64,000 bases of DNA, taken from contig NZ_LR134378.1 in NCBI RefSeq assembly GCF_900637555.1, positions 1,560,001 through 1,624,000 on the forward strand. The letters run 5' to 3'. The DNA is from Lautropia mirabilis. GTDB taxonomy: Bacteria > Pseudomonadota > Gammaproteobacteria > Burkholderiales > Burkholderiaceae_E. Every line of letters starts with the position of its first letter. The first letter of the stretch is position 1. Below, one piece after another: positions 18,601-30,112 of this stretch. A program made the translations under genes and the position numbers. The notes below the pieces were generated by a model, which was not told the DNA's origin, searched no databases, and was given only the letters and a program-made list of their open reading frames with translations.

Positions 18601-18882
18601 GTCGACCTGGGGACGATCCATCCGATCGAGGAACTGGCGGGCGTAGGCCGAGAAGGTCTCGACATAGCGACGCTGGCCCTCGGCGTAGAGGGTGTCGAAG
18701 ACCAGTGAGGACTTGCCGCTGCCCGAGACACCGGTGACCACCACCAGCTGGCCGGTGGGGATGTCCAGGTCCAGCCCCTTCAGGTTGTTCTGCCGGGCGC
18801 CGCGGATGCGGATGGGCACCTGCGGGTTGGGATGGGCGGCAGTGGCTGATGGGGAATGGGCAGGGGTGGCGGAGGTGCTCAC
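12619..18882 (-). CDS. uvrA: Tandem (double-length) excinuclease ABC subunit A
   Basis: UvrA recognises damaged DNA as a dimer and loads UvrB in nucleotide excision repair. This chain of about 2087 residues is two complete UvrA copies in tandem: four Walker A motifs (each GVSGSGKS plus S/T, near residues 56, 786, 1177, 1706) and four LSGGE signatures, each with DEPxxGLH Walker B regions. Each half keeps its zinc cysteines (for example CPACEGARL and CPTCGGNGF in the first, CPVCHGQRL and CPACEGQGV in the second). Double-length UvrA proteins are known in Burkholderiales. The first half carries an extra Lys/Ala-rich insert at about residues 214-254 in its UvrB-binding region. The start is uncertain: GTG 18882 is chosen near the first conserved block; ATG 18987 and ATG 19083 are also in frame. 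Confidence 0.92.
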   Translation of the reverse strand: MSTSATPAHSPSATAAHPNPQVPIRIRGARQNNLKGLDLDIPTGQLVVVTGVSGSGKSSLVFDTLYAEGQRRYVETFSAYARQFLDRMDRPQVDSIDGVPPAIAIDQTNPVRTSRSTVGTMTELNDHLKLLMAHAATLYCRQCAQPVRVDDVASIAATVHQRAAALEDPRLYVTFPVLVPAGFDEREVIAQLQAQGYTRIHQREDLPNPVESEETTGKTGKRKAGKAASDKAAKAGKRTKADKTTRAAAAKADASTLTSQAVPPDGADAATAAGADDTPLIHDHPVRLTVVADRFRASSVPDDRLAGSLEAALDRGHGRLAVIAQDAEGHELARWHFSTQFACATCDIAYHAPTPSLFSFNSPLGACDTCKGFGRVIGLDLGLVIPDPTKSLAEGAVKPWQTPSFKEAQDELMKYGRKAGIDLDSPWSDLSEADRRWVIEGAPDWSGDWKRQWYGIRHFFGWLESKAYKMHIRVLLSKYRSYTPCPACEGARLKPEALLWRVGNEEDARQAFAPVADENGTAPADQPSSGRASSNDPAGVDAHAESAGSYRRFRPMGTQWTDAQLDALPGLTLHDLMLLPIDRLNRLMAGLHLPAPLDEATELLMTEIRTRLRFLSDVGLDYLTLDRQSRTLSGGEVQRINLTTALGTSLVNTLFILDEPSIGLHPRDMDRIIAIMQRLRDAGNSLVVVEHDPQVMFAAERIIDIGPGPGERGGQIVFDGPASRLPAAQTLTADYLARRKHASSGHREPVTDDTPRLRLEGVTAHNLKGIDVDIPLGRLVCLTGVSGSGKSTLMQDVLLPALLKEQGLPTEAPGEFRRLVGARQIDGVVFVDQSPIGKTTRSNPVSYVGAFDLIRKQFAATELARERGYTAGVFSFNSGDGRCPTCGGNGFEHVEMQFLSDVYLRCPDCDGRRFRPEIQDVRIRGRSDGTAMARPVEASIVDVLEMTVRQAADFFSATPEIQRRLQPLVEVGLDYLKLGQPVPTLSGGEAQRLKLAGFLAEAAEQARKRGARSGRHAAGGTLYLFDEPTTGLHFDDIARLLRALRSLQAAGHSVLVIEHNLDFIDAADWLIDLGPGGGDHGGRIVATGTPPDVAANPASFTGAALATHQAELERLSRQATAPQAAHTVQEPAPAWQAGSLRDRASSAILVHGAREHNLKNIDVDIPRDRLTVITGVSGSGKSTLAFDVVFGEGQRRYLESLNAYARQFVQPASRPDVDGIYGIPPTVAIEQRTSRGGRKSTVATLTEIHHFLRLLFQKLGTQYCPNDGTPIEPQSFDSIAARILRDYRGRQVGLLAPLVVGRKGVYTDLAKWAHGKGYPMLRVDGKFLPTQGFPRIDRYIEHNIELPVADLTISPAHETELRTQLLATLQHGKGVVMLLEDVDRLKTDLDAHLNTVLFSTKRACSHCGTSYPELDPRTFSFNARQGWCPGCLGTGLAIIGRIKKDELTPGLEGETDAGVTYSDDPCPVCHGQRLNPVALNVRVGGQSIADVTAQSVLQARQWVDTVAKGFDRRQTDIAAGILDEIRNRLAFLIDVGLGYLTLDRSAPTLSGGEAQRIRLAGQLGSNLQGVCYVLDEPTIGLHPRDNRLLLQTLDKLRHKGNTLLVVEHDEETIARADHLIDIGPGAGRLGGQIIASGTLAEVEANPDSLTGRYLAHPPALPDAARRPVDDDTPALHLLGAHLHNLKDASARIPLKRLTVVTGVSGSGKSTFARDVLLDALQRKLAGERGKIPHCQDLQGWQGIQRVLEVDQTPIGKTPRSTPATYIGFWDAIRRLFADTSEARLRGYTASRFSFNTAGGRCPACEGQGVRTIEMNFLPDVRILCDTCGGGRFDPETNQVRLNGKSIADVLHMTVDEALEFFTPWRSIAHPLQLLQDVGLGYLTLGQQSPTLSGGEAQRIKLVTELAKVRALTEEVDPLREAKAQATARARARKAGHQGEVVDGGTFYILDEPTVGLHMADVEKLLHVMHRLVDAGNTLLVIEHNQNIWAEADWIIDIGPEGGTDGGQVVAEGPPAQLARSRKTHTGRLLAEFLAAHRGEKPEGSEGKATRREASESKTNLAGLRPASRTRKASTTRAGTKALKTDPH

Positions 18883-19163
18883 GGTGCGACGGGACCAAGG
18901 CGGGGAAGACGGGCGGGAGGCGGTGTGCCGACCCGCTGGCAGCCTGCGGACAGGCCAGGCCGGCCCGATCGACATGGCGTCGGGCATCGGGTTTCTCAAT
19001 GGTAGTGGATCGTGAGGGGGCGAGTCTCTGGCCAAGGTGGTGCAGGGGCCGGGCCGCCCCCTGGGGATTCGCATGAAGTCCATGCCCGACGTGCGACGGA
19101 CGCGAGGACTTGTGCGGCGGATACCCTAGAATGACAGGACATCATCACCACGAGGAGATCGTC

Positions 19164-19544
19164 ATGGCTCTGCCCATTTCCACCCCCAATGCTCCGGCCG
19201 CGCTGGGCCCCTATTCGCAGGCGGTTCGTGCCGGCGACACGGTGTATCTGTCCGGTCAGATCCCGCTCGATCCCAAGACCGGCGAGCTGGTCGAGGGCGG
19301 CTTCGAGGCGCAGGTTCATCAGGCGTTTCGCAACCTGAAGGCCGTGGTGGAGGCTGCAGGTGGCCACCTGGGTCAGGTGGTGCGGCTGGGGCTGTTCCTG
19401 ACGGATCTGAAGCAGTTTGCTACCGTCAACAGCATCATGGCCGAGTATTTCCATGCGCCGTATCCGGCACGTTCCACCGTCCAGGTGGCAGCGCTGCCCA
19501 AGGGCGCACCTTTCGAGGTGGAAGCCACGCTGGTGCTGGCGTGA
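19164..19544 (+). CDS. ridA: RidA-family reactive intermediate deaminase
   Basis: This 126-residue protein has the full RidA/YjgF fold: [20 protein letters not shown], the [14 protein letters not shown] helix, and the end [20 protein letters not shown] containing the catalytic Arg (PARS) and Glu (PFEVEA). RidA hydrolyses 2-aminoacrylate and related enamines released by PLP enzymes. GAGGAG lies 7 bases before the ATG at 19164; an in-frame start at 19110 has no such site. recG begins 28 bases downstream, so the two are likely co-transcribed. Confidence 0.93.
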   Translation: MALPISTPNAPAALGPYSQAVRAGDTVYLSGQIPLDPKTGELVEGGFEAQVHQAFRNLKAVVEAAGGHLGQVVRLGLFLTDLKQFATVNSIMAEYFHAPYPARSTVQVAALPKGAPFEVEATLVLA

Positions 19545-19572
19545 GTCGTTCACGGTCGGCGCGGCACGCGCG

Positions 19573-21882
<2,310 letters not shown>

Positions 21883-21883
21883 G

Positions 21884-21916
21884 CGGCCTGCCGCGCGGCA
21901 TTGAGGCCGGTTTTTG
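21884..21916 (+). terminator. Probable terminator of recG
   Basis: CGGCCT (21884-21889) pairs with AGGCCG (21904-21909) around an inner GCCGCGCGGC-type hairpin, and GTTTTT follows. The stem is short and the loop structured, so confidence is moderate. It separates recG from oxyR. Confidence 0.5.
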
Positions 21917-21999
21917 CGGGTGGGCTTTCCGTCGTGCGGTCGGCCGGAAGCCGACGGAATGTGGAGCGTTCGGTGCCCAGTCTGAGATAGAATTCTTCT

Positions 22000-22986
22000 A
22001 TGACTTTGACTGAACTGAAATACATCGTGGCCGTGGCCCGCGAGCGACACTTCGGCCGGGCGGCCGAGGCCTGCTTCGTGAGCCAGCCCACCCTGTCGGT
22101 GGCCATCAAGAAGCTGGAAGACGAGCTGGAAGTGCAGCTCTTCGAGCGCGGCAACGTGGAGGTGAGCGTCACCCCCGTGGGCGAGCGCATCGTCGAGCAG
22201 GCCCAGCGCGTGCTGGAAGAGTCCGCCACCATCCGCGAGATCGCCAAGGAAGGCAAGGACCCCCGCCATGGACCGCTGCGGCTGGGCGTCATCCACACCA
22301 TCGGTCCCTACCTGCTGCCCCGTCTGGTACCGGCCATGCTGAAGGCCGTGCCCGGCATGCCGCTGCTGCTGCAGGAAGGGCTGACGGCCAAGCTGCTGGA
22401 GGCGCTGAAGCTGGGCGAGATCGACGTGGCCGTGGTGGCCGAGCCGATGCCGGTGCCGGGCGTGATGTCCTGGCCGGTCTATGACGAGCCCTTCGTGGTG
22501 GTGGTGCCCACCAAGCATCCGTGGGCGTCGCGCCCGTCGGTAGATTCGACTGAACTGAAGGACGAGACGATGCTGCTGCTGGGCGCAGGCCACTGCTTCC
22601 GCGACCAGGTGCTGAAGGTCTGCCCGGAGCTGTCGCGCTATTCGCAGACCAGCACGGCCGGCATCCAGAAGACCTTCGAGGGGTCGTCGCTGGAGACCAT
22701 CCGCCACATGGTGGCCTCGGGCATCGGCATCACCGTGCTGCCGTGGACGGCCATGCCGGCCGGCATCGAGCCCGGGGTGGAGGGCAAGAACAATGACGGC
22801 CTGCTGACCTACGTGCCCTTCGAGAAGACACCGCCGGTGCGTCAGGTGATGCTGGTCTGGCGCAAGAGCTTCGGCCGGGTGGAGGCCGTGGAAGAGCTGC
22901 ACGACTGCCTGGTGAAGCTGGAGCAGCCGGGCGTCATGCCGCTGGACGTGCCCGCGCCGCTGTCGCTGATGACGGTGCCGGTCTGA
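22000..22986 (+). CDS. oxyR: Hydrogen peroxide sensor and regulator OxyR
   Basis: This 328-residue LysR-type regulator has an N-terminal winged helix (LTELKYIVAVARERHFGRAA, SQPTLSVAIKKLEDEL) and a periplasmic-binding-like sensor domain. The redox pair is exactly at Cys199 and Cys208 (GHCFRDQVLKVC), the same numbering as E. coli OxyR, so peroxide sensing by disulfide formation is expected. The ATG at 22000 aligns with the family start, yet no ribosome binding site precedes it, and TAGAAT sits at 21988-21993. The stop overlaps the cysM start by one base (TGATG). The neighbours recG upstream and cysM downstream suggest a repair and thiol context. Confidence 0.93.
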   Translation: MTLTELKYIVAVARERHFGRAAEACFVSQPTLSVAIKKLEDELEVQLFERGNVEVSVTPVGERIVEQAQRVLEESATIREIAKEGKDPRHGPLRLGVIHTIGPYLLPRLVPAMLKAVPGMPLLLQEGLTAKLLEALKLGEIDVAVVAEPMPVPGVMSWPVYDEPFVVVVPTKHPWASRPSVDSTELKDETMLLLGAGHCFRDQVLKVCPELSRYSQTSTAGIQKTFEGSSLETIRHMVASGIGITVLPWTAMPAGIEPGVEGKNNDGLLTYVPFEKTPPVRQVMLVWRKSFGRVEAVEELHDCLVKLEQPGVMPLDVPAPLSLMTVPV

Positions 22987-24086
22987 TGACGGTACGGAAC
23001 ACACCGGGCGCGGTGCCGGCCGGTGCGGCTCGGGAGGATGAAAGGGGCGCGGACGCAGCACCGCGGCGCGTGCTGGATGCAGGTGCCGATCGGGTGGATG
23101 GCCTCGGGTTGATGGCCGACGGCACGTCCATTCTCGACCAGGTCGGCAATACCCCGCTGGTGGCGCTGTCGCGTCTTGTGGATCCGGCCGTGCAGGCAGC
23201 CGGTGTCCGCGTGCTGGCCAAGCTGGAAGGCAACAATCCGGCCGGTTCCGTGAAGGATCGGCCGGCGCTGGCGATGATCACGGCTGCCGAGGCGCGTGGC
23301 GAGATCCGGCCCGGCGACACGCTGATCGAGGCCACGTCCGGCAACACCGGCATTGCGCTGGCCATGGTGGCAGCGGTGAAGGGCTACCGGATGGTGCTGA
23401 TCATGCCCGAGACCCAGAGTCTGGAACGCCGCCAGTCGATGCAGGCCTACGGGGCCGAGCTGGTGCTGGTCTCGAAGGAAGAGGGCATGGAGGGCGCGCG
23501 CGATCTGGCGCTGGCCATGCAGGCCGAGGGACGTGGCCGGGTGCTGGACCAGTTCTCCAACGACGACAACTGGCGGGCGCACTATCGCAGTACCGGTCCG
23601 GAAATCTGGCGGCAGACGGCAGGCCGCGTCACGCACTTCGTCTCGGCCATGGGTACGACCGGCACCATCACGGGCGTGTCGCGTTTCCTGAAGGAACAGC
23701 GAGAGACCATCCGGATCATCGGCGCCCAGCCGGCAGAAGGCGCATCGATCGCCGGCATCCGCGCCTGGCCGCCAGGCTACAAGCCCGCTATCCGGGCGCA
23801 GGCGCGCATCGACCGGGTGGAGGAAGTGAGCCAGCAGGCAGCCGAGGAGATGACGCGCCGGCTGGCGAGGGAAGAGGGCATCTTCTGCGGCGTGTCGTCG
23901 GGTGGCGCGGCGGTGATTGCGCTGCGGGTGGCCGAGCAGCTGGCCGCGGAACGGTCTGCGGCAGCACGGCAGGCTCCTACGTCAGACGGGGTTCCCGCTC
24001 CCGGCGCGGTGGAACCGGCGACCGTGGTGTTCATCGTCTGCGACCGGGGCGACCGCTATCTGTCGACGGGGCTGTTCGCCGGCTGA
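22986..24086 (+). CDS. cysM: Cysteine synthase B (O-acetylserine sulfhydrylase)
   Basis: The PLP enzyme makes cysteine from O-acetylserine (or O-phosphoserine in some lineages) and sulfide or thiosulfate. It has the PLP lysine in NPAGSVKDRPA, the substrate loop ATSGNTGIAL, the phosphate-binding GTTGTITG, and a CysM-type middle part (FSNDDNWRAHYRSTGPEIWR). From the overlapping ATG at 22986 it is 366 residues, about 60 longer than usual: 42 extra at the N terminus and a short Ala-rich insert near the end. The TGATG junction with oxyR argues for coupled translation, but an ATG at 23112 would give a standard N terminus (ADGTSILDQVGNTPLVAL). The start is therefore open. Confidence 0.9.
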   Translation: MTVRNTPGAVPAGAAREDERGADAAPRRVLDAGADRVDGLGLMADGTSILDQVGNTPLVALSRLVDPAVQAAGVRVLAKLEGNNPAGSVKDRPALAMITAAEARGEIRPGDTLIEATSGNTGIALAMVAAVKGYRMVLIMPETQSLERRQSMQAYGAELVLVSKEEGMEGARDLALAMQAEGRGRVLDQFSNDDNWRAHYRSTGPEIWRQTAGRVTHFVSAMGTTGTITGVSRFLKEQRETIRIIGAQPAEGASIAGIRAWPPGYKPAIRAQARIDRVEEVSQQAAEEMTRRLAREEGIFCGVSSGGAAVIALRVAEQLAAERSAAARQAPTSDGVPAPGAVEPATVVFIVCDRGDRYLSTGLFAG

Positions 24087-25178
24087 TCAGCCCTCATGCG
24101 GCTGCCCGCACCAGCACTGCCAGGCGCGGTGGGCCGCTTGGTCGTTGCCGGCCGGATCGACGCCGAACAGGCCCGGCGCAGGCTGGCCGTGGTCGTGCGG
24201 CAGCACCAGATAGCAGGTGCGCCGATCCACCGCCAGTCCCACCTGTGCGCCGTGCGGCAGGGTCAGCGTGGTGGGCTCATGGCCGAAGGGCAGGCCGGTG
24301 ATCAGCGGCGTGGGCGTCTGCGTGCGCAGCCACTGCCAGACCTTCTTCATCGTGTAGCGATCGCCTTCGGCCTGCTTCCAGCTGAAGTGGCCCAGCAGCA
24401 CGGCGCGCTGGCGGTCCAGCACGCCCGTGTGCAGCAGCTGGGTCATCAGCCGCTCCACGCGGTAGGGGTGCTCGTTGACCTCTTCCAGGAACAGGATGCC
24501 GCCGTCGATGCGCGGAAAGAGCGAGGTGCCCAGCAGCGAGCAGACCATGCTGAGGTTGCCGCCCCAGAGCGTGCCTTCGGCCTCGAAGCCCAACGGCGCA
24601 CCTTCGCCCCGAAAGCCCACCAGTTCCAGCCGGCCCGACAGGGCGTCAGCCAGCGTTTCCAGCGTGGTGGGATCCACGTCGGCCGGGTCGGCAGCGTCGA
24701 AATGCGAGACCAGCGCAGGGCCGGCCCAGGTGGTGGCCCCTGTCCGGGCCAGCATGGCCAGGTGGAAGGCGGTGAAGTCCGAGAAGCCAAGCCATTTCTT
24801 GCCGCTGGCGGCCAGACGCTCGAAGTCCAGCTTTTCCAGGTAGCGGGTGATGCCGTAGCCGCCCCGGCTGGTCATGATGGTGGGGGCGTTGGACTCCATG
24901 GCCCGCTGGAAGGCCTGCAGGCGTGTCTCGTCGTCGCCGGCAAAGCGCTGCTGGTAGGTGGCCAGCGCCTTCGGGTCCAGCGTCAGCCGAAAGCCCTGGC
25001 GCTGCAGCAGCCGGCGCGCCCGCTGCACGCGGCTGCGGTCGGCAATCGCCCCGGAAGGGGAGATGACGTAGATGTCGCGGGCGTGAGGGGGAAGGTCCAG
25101 CGGACCGGCAGGCAGGTCGGGGGAACTGGGTGCGGAGGCAGGGCTTGGCACGGGGGAGGATCGTCCATGAACGGGCAT
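24087..25178 (-). CDS. ldcA: LD-carboxypeptidase (LdcA/MccF family, peptidase S66)
   Basis: The 363-residue enzyme belongs to peptidase family S66, which trims the terminal D-Ala from tetrapeptides during murein recycling, or cleaves microcin-like conjugates. The Ser-Glu-His triad is visible: Ser in KWLGFSDFTAFHLAML, Glu in LFLEEVNEHPYRVERL, His in GLPFGHEPTTLTLP. Conserved SRGGYG and GGNLSMVCSLLG frame the pocket. No signal peptide is present, so it acts in the cytoplasm. Its stop touches the cysM stop, so the genes converge without space for a separate terminator. The start is uncertain; ATG 25178 gives a Pro/Ser-rich leader before homology begins. Confidence 0.85.
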   Translation of the reverse strand: MPVHGRSSPVPSPASAPSSPDLPAGPLDLPPHARDIYVISPSGAIADRSRVQRARRLLQRQGFRLTLDPKALATYQQRFAGDDETRLQAFQRAMESNAPTIMTSRGGYGITRYLEKLDFERLAASGKKWLGFSDFTAFHLAMLARTGATTWAGPALVSHFDAADPADVDPTTLETLADALSGRLELVGFRGEGAPLGFEAEGTLWGGNLSMVCSLLGTSLFPRIDGGILFLEEVNEHPYRVERLMTQLLHTGVLDRQRAVLLGHFSWKQAEGDRYTMKKVWQWLRTQTPTPLITGLPFGHEPTTLTLPHGAQVGLAVDRRTCYLVLPHDHGQPAPGLFGVDPAGNDQAAHRAWQCWCGQPHEG

Positions 25179-25379
25179 GAGGCAGGCTATCTTAACGCCG
25201 CTGCCCCGGTCTGCCGTCATCCGGATGGTGGGATCCCCATTCAGCGCGTCAATGCAGCCGGATTCGGCGCGTGTCGGGCTGCCCATGTTGGCGCTGAGTG
25301 GCACTGTATGGTGCTGTGTGGTGCTGTGTCCGTGAGAGGTCGGCCTGAGCATGAAACCGTCAGGCCGCGTCCCCGATGC

Positions 25380-26864
25380 TCAGGGCGAGGGCGGCTTCTG
25401 CGGCAGCGTGGGCTGGTTGGGCAGTTCCAGCTGCGGTGCGCCCAGCGTGCCGGCATGGCGCTGGTGCAGCACTTCGGCCAGCTCGGTCACGGCCATGGCG
25501 TAGAAGAACGAGCGGTTGTAGCGGGTGATGGCGTAGAAGTTGCCGGTACCGATGACGTAGCTGGGCGGGTTGGCGCCGTTGGGCAGGTCCACCAGCATCA
25601 GCGGCTGGTCGGCCGGCAGCGACAGCGGGCTGCTGATGCCGGCAGCGCGCAGCTCGGCGATGCTTAGCTCAGGCTTCGGGCCGCGGGCCAGCAGCGAGGC
25701 GGGGTCGGCGTTCTCGGCCAGCGTGACGGGGTAGTAGAGGTCGCGGTCCTTCTGCCAGCCGTGGATGGCCAGGAAGCGCGCCACGCTGCCGATGGCATCG
25801 ACCGGGCTGTTGACCAGATCGATGCGGCCATCGCCGTCGAAGTCGGTGGCATAGCTGCGGATGCTGCCGGGCATGAACTGCGGGGTGCCGATGGCGCCGG
25901 CGTAGGAGCCCCGGGGCGCCATCGGATCCAGGCCGTTCTCGCGGCAGTACAGCAGGAACTGCTCCAGCTCCTTGCGGAAGTAGGCCGCGCGCGGCGGAAA
26001 GTCGAAGGCCAGCGTGGAGAGCGCCTGGATGGTGGGGAATTTGCCGGTGTTGCGACCGTAGAGGGTTTCCACGCCGATGATGGCGACGATGATCTCGGCG
26101 GGCACGCCATGTTCCTGCGTGGCGCGTTCCAGTGCGCCGGCATGCTGCTCCCAGAACTTCAGGCCGCCATCGATGCGCACCGGCTGCAGGAAGCGGGCCC
26201 GGTAGGTTGGCCAGTCAGGCAGTTTGGGGGCCGGGGGCGGCGTGGTGGGGGCGGTACCTGCGGGTGTGGCGTCACCGGCCGGGGCTGGCACGGGGGGCGG
26301 CGGAGGCGGGGGCGTCATCAGCGCCAGCGTGCGCGCGTTGGGGCTGACCTGCGCGAACAGTGCCAGCAGGGCGTTGCGGTCGAAACCGTGGCGCTCGGCC
26401 ATTTCGCTCACGAAGGCCTTCACCTCCAGATGTTCGGCATAGTTGCCGGGAACAGGCTGCGGACCGCTGGCCGCAGCGGTCACGCCGGCGGCCGTTGCTG
26501 TGGATGTCGCCGCGGCTGCCGTGGCGGCAGCCTTGGATGAAGCTTTGGGGACGGGCTGTGTCCGGGCCGCTTTCCCGGCGGGGTGTCCTCGGGATGCGCC
26601 GGCCCGGGCCTTCGTCGTCGCTGGCTTCGTTGAAGCCTGGGCGGAACGGGATGCCTGGGCGGCCTTGTTCTGTCCGGCCTTCTTGCCGCCCGTGGTCGAG
26701 CCTGCCGTGTGCTTCCCTTTCGTGAACGCTGCCTTGCGCACGGTGTGGGCCTTGGCCGTGCCTTCGGCCGAGGGGGCCGCCAGGGCGACAGATGCGGTGC
26801 CCAGCAGGGCAAGGCTCAGGCAGAGGGCGGCAAGCCGCGGGGCAGGGGGCGTGATGGCAGGCAT
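25380..26864 (-). CDS. mltB: Membrane-bound lytic murein transglycosylase B-like
   Basis: This 494-residue periplasmic enzyme cleaves peptidoglycan between MurNAc and GlcNAc with formation of 1,6-anhydroMurNAc. After a signal peptide (LAALCLSLALLGTASVALA) comes an unusual Lys/Ala/Thr-rich linker of about 100 residues, then the SLT_2 catalytic domain. The catalytic Glu lies in IIVAIIGVETLYGRNTGKF (about 265), followed by GAIGTPQFMPGSIRSYATDF and DGDGRIDLVNSPVDAIGSVA. There is no lipobox, so it is soluble rather than lipid-anchored. It lies 80 bases after the transglutaminase gene on the same strand, as if part of that operon. Confidence 0.88.
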   Translation of the reverse strand: MPAITPPAPRLAALCLSLALLGTASVALAAPSAEGTAKAHTVRKAAFTKGKHTAGSTTGGKKAGQNKAAQASRSAQASTKPATTKARAGASRGHPAGKAARTQPVPKASSKAAATAAAATSTATAAGVTAAASGPQPVPGNYAEHLEVKAFVSEMAERHGFDRNALLALFAQVSPNARTLALMTPPPPPPPVPAPAGDATPAGTAPTTPPPAPKLPDWPTYRARFLQPVRIDGGLKFWEQHAGALERATQEHGVPAEIIVAIIGVETLYGRNTGKFPTIQALSTLAFDFPPRAAYFRKELEQFLLYCRENGLDPMAPRGSYAGAIGTPQFMPGSIRSYATDFDGDGRIDLVNSPVDAIGSVARFLAIHGWQKDRDLYYPVTLAENADPASLLARGPKPELSIAELRAAGISSPLSLPADQPLMLVDLPNGANPPSYVIGTGNFYAITRYNRSFFYAMAVTELAEVLHQRHAGTLGAPQLELPNQPTLPQKPPSP

Positions 26865-26944
26865 GAAGGACGGGCGGGGTAAGACGGGGCGGTGCGGGGC
26901 CGGCTGCCGGAGGGGGCGACCGGACTCCTGCGGCTCGCCTTCCC

Positions 26945-29095
26945 TCAGGGCCGGAAGGCCCGCACCAGCCCGCGCAGCTGGGCCAGCAGTTCGGCCGGGC
27001 CGGGTTCGGGATCGTAGCGCATCCGGTTGTAGGTGGCGACGATATCGTGTGCCAGCGCGGCATTGTCGGCATCAAGCAGACGCTCGACGCGGTAGAGGAA
27101 CTGGTTGGCCGTTTCCTGGGGCATGCGGTCCGCCCCGATGGCCGCCAGTTTCCGGCAGAAGTCCTCGAAGGCCCGCTCCACCGGGTCGCGCGGCTGACGG
27201 GCCCGCAGGGTGAAGAGCGCCGTGACGGCCAGTGCCAGCCCCAAGGCGCCCGCCAGGATGCCGGCCAGCGTCTGCCAGCCATCGGCGCCCAGGCCCAGGC
27301 GGTCCAGCAGGCGGCGCTGACTGTTGCGGTCGTAGGACAGCAGCCACAGGTTCCAGTGGTGGGTGATGCCGTCCAGGCTCAGCGTCCAGCGTCGGGTCAG
27401 GTCCGAGGCGGTGCGCGCCAGCGTGTCCTGCTGCTGGGCGCGCAGTGACTGCAGGTTGCCCTGCTCGATGCGTTCGGGAGCGACGGCGGCGGTGGGGTCG
27501 GCGCGCAGCCAGCCTTCCTTCGGATGCCAGATTTCGGCCCAAGCGTGAGCGTTGGCCTGGCGGACGATCCAGTAGTCATCCTGCGCATGGTGCTCGGCGC
27601 CCTGGTAGCCGGTCACCACGCGGGCAGGCACGCCCATGGCGCGCATCATGAAGACGAAGGCGCTGCTGTAGTGCTCGCAGAAGCCTGCCCGGCTCTCGAA
27701 CAGGAATTCGTCGATGCTGTCCTTGCCCAGCTTGGGGGGCGACAGCGTGTAGTGGAAGGGTTCCTCGCGGATCCAGCGCAGCACATGGGCGGCCAGAACG
27801 TTGGGGTCGTCGCCCAGCTGCTGGCGCCACTGTCGGGCCAGCGCCAGGGCACGCGGATTGAAGCCCGGTGGCAGTTGCAGCCAGTTGTGCAGGCTGCGCT
27901 CGGTCTCGTTCAGCCCCGTCCAGGAGCCGGGGCGCGACTGCGCCACAAAGCGCATCCGTTCGGTCAGCGGCGACTGGCGCACCCATTCCATCGTGGGCAG
28001 CACGGCGGTGGGTTCATCGCCCACCTCCGGGGTCTGGGTGATGGTGTCCAGTCCCAGCAGCCAGCGGTTGTTGCCGGGCTCGCGCGTGATGGTGTATTGC
28101 CAGGTGGCCGATCCCTGTGGCACGCGCACCTCGGGCGGTGGCAGGCTGCGCTCGGCCGAGGGGGGCAGCGCCGTCCAGCGCCGGCCGTCGAAGTGGCCGA
28201 AGCTGGGGCCGCGCCAGTACATGTCGCTGGGGGCAGGGGCATCGCCCTGGAATTCCACCCGCATCACGACTTCATTGGATTCGGCCAGCTTCGAGAAGTC
28301 GCCGGGAGCCATCGAATCCGACAGGCCGGTGGTGCTGGCGTCCTGCTGGTTCTGGTTGCCCCACAGCGGCCCGCTCGGACGCGGGAACAGCACGAACAGG
28401 ATGATGGCCAGCGGCAGGGCCTGCAGCAGCAGCACGACGGCCTGGCGCAGCCGGGTGCGCAGCGGCACCTCGGCCTGCTGGTACTGGATGGTGAGCAGCA
28501 CCGCCAGCAGCGCCGGAATGGCCAGCAGCGTCCAGGCACCCATCAGGATGCTCTGGGAGTGCAGATAGGCGGCCAGCAGCAGGAAGAAGCCCAGGAAGAC
28601 GGTGATGTAGAAGTCCCGCCGGGTGCGCATCTCCAGAAGTTTCAGTCCCAGAAAGAGCACCACCAGCGCCACGCCCGCTTCCTGGCCCACCAGGGTGCGG
28701 AACTGGGCGTAGACCGCGCCCACCACGGCCAGACTGGCCAGGATGCGGATCCAGCGCCCCGGCAGGGGCCGGCCGGAAACGAGCAGGCCCAGCCGCCAGG
28801 CAAACAGGATGGCAAAGCCCGCCGTGCACCAGAAGGGCAGGTACAGGGCATGGGGCAGGACGGCCAGCAGCGTCACGGCCAGCAGGAAGAGCGTGTCGCG
28901 CCGGTCGCGTTCCCAGGTGCCGCCCAGACGGCCGCCCAGCGCACGCAGCGAGGGGCGCAGACGCGGGTTCAGGGTGGCGTTTTCCTGGCTGCCGCGTGTT
29001 CTCGCGTCTGGATTCCGTGATCCACGGCCCGCGCTGCTGCCAGGGGCTGCCGTGAACGGCCGGGCAGGCTGCGGCTGGTGCGGAGCCTGGCTCAT
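26945..29095 (-). CDS. tgpA: TgpA-like transglutaminase membrane protein (DUF3488)
   Basis: The 716-residue inner membrane protein has an N-terminal bundle of about six membrane helices (residues about 50-230), a periplasmic transglutaminase-like domain, and one more helix near 620 before a cytosolic tail. The triad is visible: Cys in ESRAGFCEHYSSAF (about 474), His in NAHAWAEIW (about 517), Asp in GWLRADPTAA (about 533). The Pseudomonas homologue TgpA is essential and implicated in cell envelope work; the substrate is unknown. It overlaps the DUF58 gene by 4 bases, and a MoxR ATPase precedes that, the usual three-gene unit. Confidence 0.88.
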   Translation of the reverse strand: MSQAPHQPQPARPFTAAPGSSAGRGSRNPDARTRGSQENATLNPRLRPSLRALGGRLGGTWERDRRDTLFLLAVTLLAVLPHALYLPFWCTAGFAILFAWRLGLLVSGRPLPGRWIRILASLAVVGAVYAQFRTLVGQEAGVALVVLFLGLKLLEMRTRRDFYITVFLGFFLLLAAYLHSQSILMGAWTLLAIPALLAVLLTIQYQQAEVPLRTRLRQAVVLLLQALPLAIILFVLFPRPSGPLWGNQNQQDASTTGLSDSMAPGDFSKLAESNEVVMRVEFQGDAPAPSDMYWRGPSFGHFDGRRWTALPPSAERSLPPPEVRVPQGSATWQYTITREPGNNRWLLGLDTITQTPEVGDEPTAVLPTMEWVRQSPLTERMRFVAQSRPGSWTGLNETERSLHNWLQLPPGFNPRALALARQWRQQLGDDPNVLAAHVLRWIREEPFHYTLSPPKLGKDSIDEFLFESRAGFCEHYSSAFVFMMRAMGVPARVVTGYQGAEHHAQDDYWIVRQANAHAWAEIWHPKEGWLRADPTAAVAPERIEQGNLQSLRAQQQDTLARTASDLTRRWTLSLDGITHHWNLWLLSYDRNSQRRLLDRLGLGADGWQTLAGILAGALGLALAVTALFTLRARQPRDPVERAFEDFCRKLAAIGADRMPQETANQFLYRVERLLDADNAALAHDIVATYNRMRYDPEPGPAELLAQLRGLVRAFRP

Positions 29096-30042
29096 GATGC
29101 GGGGGCCTCACCGAAGCGGGCCAGGGCTTCCAGGCAGGCAGCGCGCTGCTTGGGGCCCCGGTCGGTGGTGAAATGGCGGCGCGGCAGCTTCAGCGCATAG
29201 GGCTGCTCGGCCTGTTCGGCCAGTTCGATCCAGCTTGTCAGCCGCGACAGGCGTGCTTCTTCGTCCAGACCCGGCGGGAGCTGCTCCCAGTCGAACATCA
29301 GTTCGCCGCCTTCGCCACCATCGGAGAATTCCCGGGTCTGCGGCAGGCCCTGCGGATGGCGGGCCATGGCGCGCCAGGCCAGCCGCCGGATCGAATCGCC
29401 GGGGCGGTAGGGGCGCAGGTGGCTGAAATCGTCGCCGCCATGCTGATGCTGCTCGGCATGGCCGGTGGGATCATGGGACTGGGGCAGGGGGCTGGGCGGA
29501 TTCTCGGGGGCTGGCCAGGCCAGCACGCCGGCGGCCGGATACCACAGCGTCCAGACCCGCCACAGGCCCAGCGGGAAGTCGGAGGTGAGCCGCAGCAGCG
29601 GGGCCGGCTGCCAGCCGCGCTTTTCGGTCTTTAGCGCCACCGACACCATCTGCTCGGCCTCGGCGGCAATGTCCACTTCCTGTGCCTCGGTATCGCGGCC
29701 CGTGTCCAGGCGGATGGCGTAGCGCGCCAGCCGGGTGGGGTTCAGGAAGCTCAGGTTGAGTTCTGCCGTCTCGCCGGCGTGCACCGGATCGCCGCGGCCC
29801 GGTCGCAGCACCAACCCGGCCAGATTGCGCCACGCATGAAAGAGCGACACCCAGAAGACGCCGCCCAGCACGAAGACCAGCACGTAGCCCAGCGCCAGCC
29901 CGTAGTTGATGGTCAGCACCAGCATGACCAGCAGCGCACCGGCAAAGATCAGCCCCATCCGGGACGGCAGGACGTAGATCCGTCGACGGGTGAGGGGGAA
30001 GTCGCCTTCCCAGGGGGTGCGCGTGCGGCCGAAGAAGCGCAT
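29092..30042 (-). CDS. DUF58 (VWA-like) membrane-anchored protein
   Basis: The 316-residue protein has two adjacent membrane helices near the N terminus (about residues 28-70) and a DUF58 segment in which RPYRPGDSIRRLAWRAMARH is the diagnostic motif, followed by a degenerate von Willebrand A-type end (LMFDWEQLPPG). DUF58 proteins accompany MoxR ATPases and are believed to be their partners in assembling or activating membrane complexes. It lies 70 bases after moxR and overlaps the transglutaminase gene by ATGA, so the three are one transcription unit. Confidence 0.88.
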   Translation of the reverse strand: MRFFGRTRTPWEGDFPLTRRRIYVLPSRMGLIFAGALLVMLVLTINYGLALGYVLVFVLGGVFWVSLFHAWRNLAGLVLRPGRGDPVHAGETAELNLSFLNPTRLARYAIRLDTGRDTEAQEVDIAAEAEQMVSVALKTEKRGWQPAPLLRLTSDFPLGLWRVWTLWYPAAGVLAWPAPENPPSPLPQSHDPTGHAEQHQHGGDDFSHLRPYRPGDSIRRLAWRAMARHPQGLPQTREFSDGGEGGELMFDWEQLPPGLDEEARLSRLTSWIELAEQAEQPYALKLPRRHFTTDRGPKQRAACLEALARFGEAPAS

Positions 30043-30112
30043 TCAGTAGGGGAAAGTGGTCGGAACCGGGCCTTGCACAGGAAGGGCCATGGCGTGGAAC
30101 GGGGGCGTCATG

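Noticed and set aside
24087-25667. Long plus-strand frame opposite the LD-carboxypeptidase
   Set aside because: It is antisense to a protein with an intact Ser-Glu-His triad and shows no domain.
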